Source of the DNA: Aminivibrio pyruvatiphilus
Lineage (GTDB): Bacteria; Synergistota; Synergistia; Synergistales; Aminobacteriaceae
Direction of reading: 5' to 3'
Assembly (NCBI RefSeq): GCF_004366815.1
Contig: NZ_SORI01000002.1
Location: forward strand, 223,018 to 287,017
Length of the DNA: 64,000 nucleotides
Under the pieces are notes generated by a model that was given only the letters and a program-made list of their open reading frames with translations, searched no databases and was not told where the DNA came from. Positions 26,540 through 34,514 of the stretch are shown here, piece after piece (position 1 is the stretch's first letter; the number at the start of each line of letters is the position of its first letter). Both the position numbers and the translations under genes were made by a program.

Positions 26540-28236
26540 GGGCAGGGAAGACGGACAATCTCAAGAGCCTCTATGAAAAAACCTTTGACGCCATCGGGAA
26601 GGGAGTTGAAAGTTTCTTCCCCCGTCTGGAAGCACGGGAAGTTGGCACCGTGAAGACAGTGAACACGGGAATTGCCACCGTATCGGGTCTTCCCGGCGCA
26701 GGGTACGAGGAACTGCTCGAATTTCCCGGAGGTGTTTTCGGCATAGCCTTCAACGTGGATGAAGACGAAATCGGCGTGGTCCTGCTGGGCGAGTATTCCC
26801 ACCTTTTTGCCGGAGACGAGGTCCGGCGCACTGGACGGGTCATGGACATCCCGGTGGGACATGAACTGTTCGGCAGGGTCATTGACCCCCTTGGACGACC
26901 CCTCGACGATGAAGGCCCGATCCGGTCATCACAGCGTCTGCCCATTGAACGGCCTTCGGTGCCCATCATGGACAGAGCACCTGTAACAGAGCCGCTCCAG
27001 ACAGGAATCCAGATAATCGACGCCCTCATCCCCATAGGCAGGGGACAGCGGGAACTGATCCTCGGCGACCGTCAGACGGGAAAAACAACCATCGCTCTCG
27101 ACACTATTTTGAACCAGGGAGGGCAGGATGTGCTGTGCGTCTACTGTGCTATCGGACAGAGAGCCGCCTCCGTGGCCAAGACCGTGGGCATCCTCCGTGA
27201 CAGGGGAGCTCTCGAATATACGGTGGTGATGGTAACCGAGGGGAACGAGGCCCCGGGACTCACCTATATAGCCCCCTACGCGGCCACAAGCATCGCCGAG
27301 TTTTTCATGGAGGAGGGCCGGAACGTCCTCATCGTCTACGACGATCTCACCAATCACGCCCGGTCGTACCGGGAACTCTCCCTTCTTCTTCGCCGGCCGC
27401 CCGGCCGTGAGGCCTTTCCCGGTGATATCTTCTACATCCACTCCCGTCTTCTTGAGCGGGCAACTCACCTCCGGAAAGAGCGGGGAGGCGGCTCACTCAC
27501 CGCCCTTCCCATTATTGCGACGGATGCCCAGAACATATCGGCCTACATCCCCACGAACCTCATCTCCATCACGGACGGACAGATTTATCTCTCCCCGTCC
27601 CTTTTCGAACTTGGGGTGCTTCCTGCGGTGGATGTGGGGAAATCCGTCTCCCGGGTCGGAGGAAAGGCCCAGCTTGCGGCCTTCCGTTCCGTTGCGGGCG
27701 ATCTGAAGCTCGCCTACTCCCAGTTCGAGGAACTCGAGTCCTTCGCCCGTTTTGGAGCCCGGCTCGATGAAGATACCCGAAAAATCATGGCCCACGGACG
27801 GAGGATTCGGGGATCTTTAAAACAGCCTGAATTTTCTCCCATATCTGTTCCGGCCCAGATCGCCATCCTGCTCGCCATCAGTGCGGAACTTTTCGACGAT
27901 ATTCCTCTGAACAAAATCGACGAGGCAGAACGGGCCGTGCAGCAGGCCGCCGAGGCCATGCCGGACGACCTGAGAGAGCGCCTTTTCACCGCCGATACTT
28001 TGAACGCAGAGGACCGGGAAGCGATCACGGAGATCGCCCGGCAGGCCCTCGTGAAGTCCTTCCCGGACGAAAAGGAAGAAGCCCTTCCCGGCAAAAGCGA
28101 AGCCGGTGAGGACCTTATTGAACCGGAGGAACCAGAGAATCTGATGTTCTCTCAAGAGGCTGAGAAGAGTGACGTTTCGGCTGCCGCCGACAGGGTGAAG
28201 AAGAAAAGCCGGAGGCCGGGAAAGAAAAAAACATGA
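26536..28236 (+). CDS. atpA: N-type ATPase subunit alpha with extended C terminus
   Basis: 566 residues. The nucleotide-binding site has Walker A GDRQTGKT near residue 176, IYDDLTNHARSYRELSLLLRRPPGREAFPGD (positions about 27330-27425) and RVGGKAQ near the C-terminal domain. Alpha subunits are normally about 500-510 residues; here roughly 55 extra residues, acidic then Lys/Arg-rich (ending KKKSRRPGKKKT), follow the helical domain. Overlaps atpF and atpG by 4 bp each. Confidence 0.93.
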   Translation: MRAGKTDNLKSLYEKTFDAIGKGVESFFPRLEAREVGTVKTVNTGIATVSGLPGAGYEELLEFPGGVFGIAFNVDEDEIGVVLLGEYSHLFAGDEVRRTGRVMDIPVGHELFGRVIDPLGRPLDDEGPIRSSQRLPIERPSVPIMDRAPVTEPLQTGIQIIDALIPIGRGQRELILGDRQTGKTTIALDTILNQGGQDVLCVYCAIGQRAASVAKTVGILRDRGALEYTVVMVTEGNEAPGLTYIAPYAATSIAEFFMEEGRNVLIVYDDLTNHARSYRELSLLLRRPPGREAFPGDIFYIHSRLLERATHLRKERGGGSLTALPIIATDAQNISAYIPTNLISITDGQIYLSPSLFELGVLPAVDVGKSVSRVGGKAQLAAFRSVAGDLKLAYSQFEELESFARFGARLDEDTRKIMAHGRRIRGSLKQPEFSPISVPAQIAILLAISAELFDDIPLNKIDEAERAVQQAAEAMPDDLRERLFTADTLNAEDREAITEIARQALVKSFPDEKEEALPGKSEAGEDLIEPEEPENLMFSQEAEKSDVSAAADRVKKKSRRPGKKKT

Positions 28237-29114
28237 GCGAGACGACGGCAAGTCTGCGAAAAAAGATAGACAGCGCGTCGGATCTTCAGTCCGTTGTCAG
28301 GACGATGAAATCCCTCGCCGCATCAAGCATCGGCCAATACGAGCGGTCAGTGGCCGCCCTTGCCGAGTATTTCCGTGCCGTGGAAATTGGCCTCGGGGCT
28401 GCATTTCGGTGCGCCTCCGGAAGTGAGCTTTTTTCGGCGCCCGAAGGCAGGGGAACAGAAGAAATACGGGCAGTGGTCTTTGGTTCGGATCAGGGGCTTG
28501 TGGGAGAGTTCAATGAAACCGTCTCCGAATACGCGATTGAAACTCTGAAAAAGGAGACGAAACGGATCAGGATCTGGTCGGTGGGAGAACGAGTGCATTC
28601 ACAGCTGAAGGACGCCGGTTTCGAAATGGAGGCTCTTTTCACCGTCCCCGGGTCGGCGAAAGGAATCATCACCCTCGTTGGAGAAATCCTGCTATCAGCC
28701 TTGAAGGGCGAGAATCCCGCTGATGGGGCGGAGTTTTATCTTTTCTACAATAGCCCTCTTTCGGGAGCGGGGTATGCGCCCGAAGGAAAACGGATTCTCC
28801 CGCTCGATCGGGAATGGATCAGGCGGATAACCGCGATTACCTGGCCGTCGAAATCTCTTCCGCAGATTCTCGACCGGGGGAATACCACCTTCGGCGGTCT
28901 TCTCCGGGAATATTTTTTCGTCTCCATTTTCCGTGCCTGTGCGGAATCCCTCGCGAGCGAAAATGCGAGCCGCCTGGCGGCCATGGAGCGGGCTGACCGG
29001 AATATCGACGACCTTCTCGAAGCTCTTGGCCGTTCCTATCATCGCCTGAGGCAGAGCGGAATTGATGAGGAGCTTTTCGATGTTCTGGCGGGGTACGAGG
29101 TTATGTCAAAATAA
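28233..29114 (+). CDS. atpG: N-type ATPase subunit gamma
   Basis: 293-residue central shaft. The N-terminal helix (TASLRKKIDSASDLQSVVRTMKSLAASSIGQYE, positions about 28239-28335) and the C-terminal helix, which begins with SENASRLAAMERADRNIDDLL, form the coiled coil that turns inside the head; the Rossmann-like middle part has VVFGSDQGLVGEFNE. The C-terminal helix carries the family Met-Glu-Arg pattern with slight changes, usual for N-type gamma. Last gene of the operon, followed by a hairpin at 29221. Confidence 0.9.
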   Translation: MSETTASLRKKIDSASDLQSVVRTMKSLAASSIGQYERSVAALAEYFRAVEIGLGAAFRCASGSELFSAPEGRGTEEIRAVVFGSDQGLVGEFNETVSEYAIETLKKETKRIRIWSVGERVHSQLKDAGFEMEALFTVPGSAKGIITLVGEILLSALKGENPADGAEFYLFYNSPLSGAGYAPEGKRILPLDREWIRRITAITWPSKSLPQILDRGNTTFGGLLREYFFVSIFRACAESLASENASRLAAMERADRNIDDLLEALGRSYHRLRQSGIDEELFDVLAGYEVMSK

Positions 29115-29220
29115 ACCAACCCCCGGCAATAAGTTGCATGCAGTGTTTTTTCTACTCTGCCATTTCCCAGGCTGAACGGGACGTATGATTCTGCTCTCTG
29201 CCTCAAAAATGTCCAAAATG

Positions 29221-29264
29221 AAGAGAGAGCTTTTCCGGCGTCGCTGCCGAAAGAGCCCTCTCTT
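29221..29264 (+). terminator. Probable terminator of the N-ATPase operon
   Basis: A long imperfect stem: 29221-29239 (AAGAGAGAGC...CCGGC) pairs with 29246-29264 (GCCGAAAGAG...CTCTCTT) with a few mismatches and a 6-base loop. The T content after it is modest (CTGTCTGTATCTG). It lies about 107 bases after the atpG stop and 35 bases beyond the end of the converging DUF2202 gene, so it may serve both. Confidence 0.5.
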
Positions 29265-29299
29265 CTGTCTGTATCTGAAAAACATCTATTTTCAGGCCT

Positions 29300-29989
29300 T
29301 TACTTCTTCCAGCGGCCTCCCTGACCCTGGGGCTGATTTCGACCGCTTCCGCGCCCCGAGGACGAATTCATTATTGCATCGGCCTCCGACTGGCTGAGAT
29401 AGCGGGCTTCGTACCGGATACTCTCCCTGGCCAGCTGCTTTCCGAAGGCACTCAGGTGATTTATGGACCCTCTCTCAAGATTCCGGTACACCATCCGAAG
29501 ATCCTCTTTTTGGGTACTTTCCATCGCTTCCCGAAGATCCCTGATGTCCATCTCTTCCACAAGGGCGCCCACTTTCAGCGCATCCGCCATGGATTGATTC
29601 CCCTTTGCCAGCAGTTCATCGTACATCTTCTGCAGGTCGGGGCTCGAAAATTCACCGGCCTTCTTCCCCTCTGCCGGATCCTCAAGACCATATCTGTCCA
29701 GGAGCAGCTTCACCGAATTGGTATGCTGCTGCTCACTTTCAGCGATGCTGGAAAAAATCCGGAGTCCCCATTTTTCTCCCAGCGCACGGTAAAGATCCAT
29801 GGCAAGTTTTTCTTCCTCCCGCATGAGCAGAAGACCCTGGGTTTCAACCTCAGTCAGTTCTCCTGCCGGAATCCCTGAAAGGGCTTCCCCCTGGGGCTTT
29901 TTCCCCGGTGCCGCAGAAGCCGAGACGGCCGAAAACGCTCCTCCCGCAAGAAAAACAGCGAGTACCAGCAGTGCAATATATTTTTTCAT
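29300..29989 (-). CDS. Exported DUF2202 ferritin-like protein
   Basis: 229 residues with a signal peptide (residues 1-26, cleavage near SASA|A). The core fits DUF2202: EEEKLAMDLYRALGEKWGLRIFSSIAESEQQHTNSVKLLLDRYGL (positions about 29690-29830) has the Glu and His pattern of a ferritin-like four-helix bundle, and GSINHLSAF is near the end. The C-terminal tail is Gly, Gln and Arg-rich. Its function is not established; a di-iron or metal-binding role is suggested by fold only. The ATG at 29989 is preceded by GGAGGAGA. It is divergent from modA. Confidence 0.82.
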   Translation of the reverse strand: MKKYIALLVLAVFLAGGAFSAVSASAAPGKKPQGEALSGIPAGELTEVETQGLLLMREEEKLAMDLYRALGEKWGLRIFSSIAESEQQHTNSVKLLLDRYGLEDPAEGKKAGEFSSPDLQKMYDELLAKGNQSMADALKVGALVEEMDIRDLREAMESTQKEDLRMVYRNLERGSINHLSAFGKQLARESIRYEARYLSQSEADAIMNSSSGRGSGRNQPQGQGGRWKK

Positions 29990-30073
29990 CTTTTTCTCCT
30001 CCTTTGTGTTAAGTACACCGGAAGTATAGATCTGGAAAGGAGAATCCATAATGGAAGGAATTCGAACTCCCGG

Positions 30074-30091
30074 ATAGGCAATACAGCCTAT
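30074..30091. promoter_or_regulatory. Dyad in the DUF2202-modA divergent region
   Basis: ATAGGC (30074-30079) and GCCTAT (30086-30091) form a perfect 6-6-6 inverted repeat. It sits 85-102 bases upstream of the DUF2202 start and could be an operator. The binding protein is unknown and the signal is short. Confidence 0.3.
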
Positions 30092-30174
30092 TCTGGAAAT
30101 GCCGGTTCCTTTCAGAAGAGACAGCGGCCTTTGAACTGTTCCTGCGGATGAAGGGCCCGCAGATTTCAGAAAAC

Positions 30175-30228
30175 GCAACCGTGTTGCATCTCTCCGGCAC
30201 TCTGGTACAATGAAAGCAACCCGGTTGC
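30175..30228 (+). promoter_or_regulatory. modABC promoter flanked by two GCAAC-N3-GTTGC dyads
   Basis: -35 TTGCAT (30184-30189), 16-bp spacer, -10 TACAAT (30206-30211). GCAACCGTGTTGC at 30175-30187 overlaps the -35 box and GCAACCCGGTTGC at 30216-30228 lies at the expected transcription start. The two dyads agree at 11 of 13 positions and start 41 bp apart, close to four helical turns. This layout suits a repressor that bridges the promoter; the motif is not the Escherichia coli ModE site. Confidence 0.6.
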
Positions 30229-30245
30229 AAAAGGAGACGATTTCT

Positions 30246-30989
30246 GTGAAGGCGGTTCTCAAGCGCCCTGCGGTTTTTCTTGTATTTTCCCTCCTCTTCA
30301 TGGCCCCGTCCCTGCCGGCCCGGGCCGAGATATTGGCGGCTGCGGCATCCCTCCAGCCTGCACTGGAAAAGGCCCTTCCCCAGTTCAACAGGGAGCACGG
30401 GGCGAACCTCCGGGGCGTGTACGGGGCCTCAGGAAACCTGGTGCGTCAGATCGAAAACGGCGCCCCCTTCGGGCTCTTTCTCAGCGCCGATGAAAAATGG
30501 GCCCGGTACGCCCGGGAGAAAGGGCTTCTCGACGGCGACCCCCTGCCCTTCGTGAAGATGCCCCTCGTTCTCTGGCGCATGGGGAGCGATGCCCCCTCCC
30601 TCGGCCTGCCCGGCTCGGACGGGCTCAGGGTGGCCATCGCAAATCCCGAGACGGCACCCTTCGGCCGGATGGCAAAGGAATATCTTCAGGAGAAAGGATT
30701 TTTCGAGAAAATCGAAAAAAGCGGAAGGCTCATTCTCGGAGGAGACGTATTGAAGACGGCCCTCGCAGCCCAAAGCGGAGGGGCTGATATGGCCATACTC
30801 CCCCTGAGCGTCGCCCTGCGGCTTGAGGGAGGAAAATGGACTGAACTTGACACGCCCCCACAGGTACTCTTCGGCGGTCTTGTCAAAGGAAAGAAAACGG
30901 CGCACCTGGAGGCTTTCTGGGCCTTCCTCCGCTCTCCCGGGGCGGAGCCGGTGATGAAGGAATTCGGTTTTATTCCAGTGGACCGCTGA
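30246..30989 (+). CDS. modA: Molybdate-binding periplasmic protein ModA
   Basis: 247 residues with a signal peptide (cleavage near ARA|EI). The mature start EILAAAASLQPALEKALPQF, YGASGNLVRQIENGAPFGLFLSADEKW (positions about 30420-30500) and IANPETAPFGRMAKE are the oxyanion-binding blocks of ModA. It delivers molybdate or tungstate to ModB. GTG 30246 is nine bases after AAGGAG and is preferred to the ATG at 30210, which overlaps the promoter. ModB follows 7 bp after the stop. Confidence 0.92.
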   Translation: MKAVLKRPAVFLVFSLLFMAPSLPARAEILAAAASLQPALEKALPQFNREHGANLRGVYGASGNLVRQIENGAPFGLFLSADEKWARYAREKGLLDGDPLPFVKMPLVLWRMGSDAPSLGLPGSDGLRVAIANPETAPFGRMAKEYLQEKGFFEKIEKSGRLILGGDVLKTALAAQSGGADMAILPLSVALRLEGGKWTELDTPPQVLFGGLVKGKKTAHLEAFWAFLRSPGAEPVMKEFGFIPVDR

Positions 30990-30996
30990 CAGGACA

Positions 30997-31647
30997 ATGC
31001 TCCCGCCCCTGCTCCTGAGCCTGAAAGTTCTTTTCTTCACCGTTCCCCTTCTCATCCTCCTGGGAGGGGGGGCGGGGTGGCTTCTCGCACGCAGAGAATT
31101 TCCGGGTAAGGAAGCCTGCTCTCTCCTGGCCCAGCTTCCCCTGATTCTTCCGCCGTCGGTGATGGGCTTCTATCTCCTCTTTTTCATCGGAAAAACACCC
31201 CTTCTCAGGGAAATGGGCATCCTCTTCTCCTTTCCCGCCCTCGTTCTCGGCGCCGCTGTGTCGGCGTCGCCCATCATGATCCAGGCGTCCCGGGCCGCCT
31301 TCGCCTCGGTGGACAGGGAGCTCGAGGACGCCGCCAGGACCCTGGGAAAAAAGGAATCCACGGTTTTTTTCACCGTCACCCTGCCCCTGGCCCGGCGCAC
31401 GCTCCTCGTCGGCCTTGCCCTGTCCGCGGCAAGAGCCCTGGGAGACTTCGGCGTCTCCCTTATGATCGCCGGCAATATTCCGGGACGGACCCAGACTCTG
31501 CCGCTGTATATCTACAACCAGGTGGAAACCCTCAACTTCGCCCGGGCCCACGGAGCGGCCCTGCTCCTGGTCGGAGCCGGTCTTGCCAGCCTCTACGCCG
31601 TCCGGATGCTCGAAGAAGGAAGGAACGGAAAACATGCTTCATGCTGA
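30997..31647 (+). CDS. modB: Molybdate ABC permease ModB
   Basis: 216 residues, five to six transmembrane helices. LILPPSVMGFYLL and the coupling loop LEDAARTLGKKESTVFFTVTLPLARR, followed by ALGDFGVSLMIAGNIPGRTQTLPLYIY (positions about 31436-31515), are typical of ModB. It forms the homodimeric channel fed by ModA and driven by ModC. It overlaps modC by 14 bp. Confidence 0.93.
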   Translation: MLPPLLLSLKVLFFTVPLLILLGGGAGWLLARREFPGKEACSLLAQLPLILPPSVMGFYLLFFIGKTPLLREMGILFSFPALVLGAAVSASPIMIQASRAAFASVDRELEDAARTLGKKESTVFFTVTLPLARRTLLVGLALSAARALGDFGVSLMIAGNIPGRTQTLPLYIYNQVETLNFARAHGAALLLVGAGLASLYAVRMLEEGRNGKHASC

Positions 31648-32761
31648 CTTCCGGGATGCCGCCGGTTCTTTTTCCCTGAACGTGTCCCTGGACCTCGGAG
31701 CGGAGACCGGGGTCCTCTTCGGGCGGAGCGGCTCGGGGAAATCCCTGACGCTCAGGGTGCTGGCAGGCCTGAGGACTCCCGTGGAAGGGAGGATCACTCT
31801 CGGGGGAAGAGTTCTCTTTTCTTCTTCGGAAAGAATACACATTCCTCCCCGGGACCGGAAGGTGGGCCTTCTTTTCCAGAACCTGGCCCTCTTTCCTCAC
31901 ATGACCGCCCTTGAAAACGTGGCCTTCGCCCTGCCGCAGGGGAAAAGGGAACGGGCCAAGGCAGTGGAATGGCTCGCCAGGGTGAAAATGGCGGGCTTTG
32001 AGGACCGGCTTCCCGAAAAACTGTCCGGAGGACAGCGCCAGAGGATCGCCCTTGCCCGGGCACTTGCCGCCGAGCCGGATCTCCTGCTGCTGGACGAACC
32101 CTTCAGCGCCCTGGACGGTCCCCTCCGGAGAAGCCTCCGCAGGGAACTCCGGGATATCCGGCGGGAAGCGGGCATCCCCATGGTATATGTCACCCACCAG
32201 ATCGAGGACCTCTGCTCCCTGGGCGACCGGGTGACGGTGATGAAGGACGGGGCCACCAGGGAATCTTTTCCCGTGGGGCGCCTGTGGGAGCGGGGAGCCC
32301 GGGGAGAGGCCTGGAACGCCCTCGGCTGGGGCAATCTCTTTCGGGGCGGCATCGTCTGCAGAGAAGGCGGCTTCCGTTTCGAGGGAGACACCGTCAGCCT
32401 GGACCTTGACGGCGGAGGGTTATTTCCGGGAGAGGGGCTGGTTTTCGTGGCGCCGGACAGGATCCGGATCCTCTACCCGGATCTTCCGGTGGACCCGGAC
32501 CTGGGAAAGAACATTTTTACAGCGGCTGTGGAGGAAATAGTCCCCTTGGGGAGTTCCGTCAGGCTCTACCTGGCATCCGAAGACGGCACGGTCTGGCAGG
32601 CCGAGCATTCTTCAGGATCCTACGAAGCCCTCAGGCTCCATGCCGGTTCACAGGTCCGGTTCGCCGTCCCGCCCGCCGCTGCGGAGGTCTGGATGGGACC
32701 GGGAAGCTGCGCCCCGGAATTCATTCAGAATAGAGCAGAAAACCTCCCTCACCGTTCTTGA
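31634..32761 (+). CDS. modC: Molybdate ABC ATPase ModC
   Basis: 375 residues. Walker A GRSGSGKS near residue 33, Q-loop FQNLALFPHMT, signature LSGGQRQR, Walker B LLLDEPFSALD and H-loop VTHQIED are intact. A C-terminal regulatory Mop/TOBE part (about 290-355) contains VFVAPDRIRIL and EEIVPLGSSVRLYL. The last 41 bases overlap the end of the converging diguanylate cyclase gene. Molybdate suggests molybdo- or tungsto-enzymes elsewhere in the genome. Confidence 0.92.
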   Translation: MLHADFRDAAGSFSLNVSLDLGAETGVLFGRSGSGKSLTLRVLAGLRTPVEGRITLGGRVLFSSSERIHIPPRDRKVGLLFQNLALFPHMTALENVAFALPQGKRERAKAVEWLARVKMAGFEDRLPEKLSGGQRQRIALARALAAEPDLLLLDEPFSALDGPLRRSLRRELRDIRREAGIPMVYVTHQIEDLCSLGDRVTVMKDGATRESFPVGRLWERGARGEAWNALGWGNLFRGGIVCREGGFRFEGDTVSLDLDGGGLFPGEGLVFVAPDRIRILYPDLPVDPDLGKNIFTAAVEEIVPLGSSVRLYLASEDGTVWQAEHSSGSYEALRLHAGSQVRFAVPPAAAEVWMGPGSCAPEFIQNRAENLPHRS

Positions 32762-34190
32762 TCCTGTACATGGCTTCGTCGGCGCACCGGAGCAGACTTT
32801 CAGCCGTACGTCCATGCCGCGGAGAGAAGGCCACGCCGATGCTCGCCGTAACGACGGTCTCCCGGCCCCTGATTGCCCTGGTCACGCGAACCTCTTCCGA
32901 GACCCTGGAGACAAGGGACGCCGCATCGGCCTCATCCCTGACCTTTTCGAACAGGATGACAAATTCGTCCCCGCCCCACCGGGCCACGGTATCGGACGCC
33001 CTCACCGACCGGGAAAGGATCATGGCGATTTCTTCCAGGACCTTGTCCCCCTCGGCATGCCCCAGTGCGTCGTTCACGCGCTTGAAGCCGTTGAGGTCGA
33101 CCATGGCCACCGCCAGTTCGCATCCTGCTTCGCCCGTCTTTGTGAGAGCCGCTTCCAGCCGGTCGAGAAGGCATCGCCGGTTCGGCAGGTTTGTCAGCGG
33201 ATCGTGGTTCGCCCGAAAATTCATGGCCCGCTCTCTTCTGACCCGTTCGGTTATGTCCCGCACAAAGGCGGCGAAGGTTCCCGTTTCCGGAAGGAATCGG
33301 CCGGTCACCGACACGTCCCTCCAGGAACCCTCCTTCCGTATGATCCTGGTTTCAAAGGAGATTCCCGCCGTGCGGCCGCTTCCGGAGCGGTCTTCTTTCA
33401 GCCCGTCCGGAAAGGCGCCGCCGAGAAGGTCGAAGATCGACATGGAGAGAAGCTCTTCGGCGGAGTATCCCGCAATTTTGGAAAACCCCTCGTTGACGTT
33501 GAGAAAATTGCCCCCGCCGTCGAGGACGAAATATCCCTCGTCCATGGTCCTGAGGATCAGGCCGAGTTCGGCGGTACGGTCGGCGATCCTTCGTTCAAGG
33601 GCACTGTTCACGCTTTTCAGGAGCCGCGTACGGTCCCAGAGTTCAAAGGCCCCCGCGAACATTTTTCCGAGAAGCGAAATTATGGCGATCACATCATCCG
33701 ACCATTCCCGGACTTCGTGCACCGCGTCGAAGCCAAGGAAGCCGGTGAGCTTTCCCGAAACCCTCAGGGGCACCATCAGGGCGGACAGTATTCCCTGGGA
33801 CTCGAGCAGATCCCTCTCTGTCCTGGATTCCTCGGGAAGGTCGAAAACCCGGGGGATGTTGAGCACTTCCCCCCTTGTGAACAAATCCATGGATCTGGCG
33901 ATAAGGGAGACGGGAACGCCCTGGAGGCGGTCTTTCTCGGAACTCACTCCTGCAGCGCACCATTCATGGGTATTATCCATGAGCATTTCGCCGTCTTCCC
34001 GGCGGAAAAGGAACACGTAACTCCTCTCCACCCGGAGAAATTCGCCGAAAATTTCCAGCCCGTTTTCCACGGCCTGGTTCCTGTCCTCCTCCCCGGTCTC
34101 GATAAGAGAGGAAAAAACCCGGGTCAGAAGCTGGGACATCTCGAGCCGGGAAGCGGCCGTTTCCTGCAGGGCGGGCATCTTCCTTTCCAT
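32721..34190 (-). CDS. GAF-PAS-GGDEF diguanylate cyclase
   Basis: 489 residues, soluble. GAF-like sensor domain (about 35-185), coiled-coil linker, PAS domain (about 205-325, MDEGYFVLDGGGNFLNVNEGFSKIAG), then GGDEF domain (about 335-485). The active site GGDEF (406-410) is intact, and RASD (397-400), five residues before it, is a complete RxxD inhibitory site, so the enzyme should make cyclic di-GMP and be product-inhibited. I place the start at ATG 34190; the open frame runs further upstream, but no ribosome site fits. A 29-codon leader ORF ends on this ATG (TGATG overlap). Confidence 0.9.
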   Translation of the reverse strand: MERKMPALQETAASRLEMSQLLTRVFSSLIETGEEDRNQAVENGLEIFGEFLRVERSYVFLFRREDGEMLMDNTHEWCAAGVSSEKDRLQGVPVSLIARSMDLFTRGEVLNIPRVFDLPEESRTERDLLESQGILSALMVPLRVSGKLTGFLGFDAVHEVREWSDDVIAIISLLGKMFAGAFELWDRTRLLKSVNSALERRIADRTAELGLILRTMDEGYFVLDGGGNFLNVNEGFSKIAGYSAEELLSMSIFDLLGGAFPDGLKEDRSGSGRTAGISFETRIIRKEGSWRDVSVTGRFLPETGTFAAFVRDITERVRRERAMNFRANHDPLTNLPNRRCLLDRLEAALTKTGEAGCELAVAMVDLNGFKRVNDALGHAEGDKVLEEIAMILSRSVRASDTVARWGGDEFVILFEKVRDEADAASLVSRVSEEVRVTRAIRGRETVVTASIGVAFSPRHGRTAESLLRCADEAMYRIKNGEGGFLLYSE

Positions 34191-34279
34191 CACGGCGACG
34201 GGTTCGGATCCCCTGGAAAAGAAAAAAGTCCGGGGGGCGGCATGGGGAGCGGCGGAGAAACACTTCTTTCGACAGGCAT
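34190..34279 (-). CDS. Proline-rich 29-residue leader ORF coupled to the diguanylate cyclase
   Basis: ATG 34279 has the best ribosome site in the region (GGAGG with a 5-base gap). The peptide MPVERSVSPPLPMPPPGLFS continues to FPGDPNPSP and stops, with 11 prolines in 29 residues including PPP, a classic ribosome-stalling sequence. Its TGA overlaps the ATG of the cyclase gene, so translation of the two is probably coupled. It may regulate the cyclase, or it may mark a frameshift at the true cyclase start. Confidence 0.5.
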   Translation of the reverse strand: MPVERSVSPPLPMPPPGLFSFPGDPNPSP

Positions 34280-34370
34280 GAAAACCTCCGGAATATGGGA
34301 GCTCTTGCAATGTTGTATTATTGCGTATATTTGACCATTTTTTAAACCAAAACACCTTTCACACCGTCAG

Positions 34371-34399
34371 ATTATAGTGTTCAGGTTATTCACCCGCAA
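34371..34399 (-). promoter_or_regulatory. Promoter of the diguanylate cyclase gene
   Basis: On the minus strand TTGCGG (34394-34399) and TATAAT (34371-34376) are 17 bp apart. Transcription from here would give a leader of about 85 bases to the small ORF and about 175 bases to the cyclase ATG. Confidence 0.6.
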
Positions 34400-34514
34400 G
34401 TTTTTCACTTTTCTTTCCCGCTTCATTTCGCCATTCCGCCCCCCGGGAACTCATTTTTGCGAAAAACTGCTATACTCGCACCGGTTCGAATTCTTTTTTC
34501 GGAGGTGTACCGCC

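Noticed and set aside
34280..34370. A cyclic di-GMP riboswitch upstream of the diguanylate cyclase
   Set aside because: The leader lacks the GEMM core elements and tetraloop/receptor pattern I would expect; the small ORF is a better explanation of the leader.
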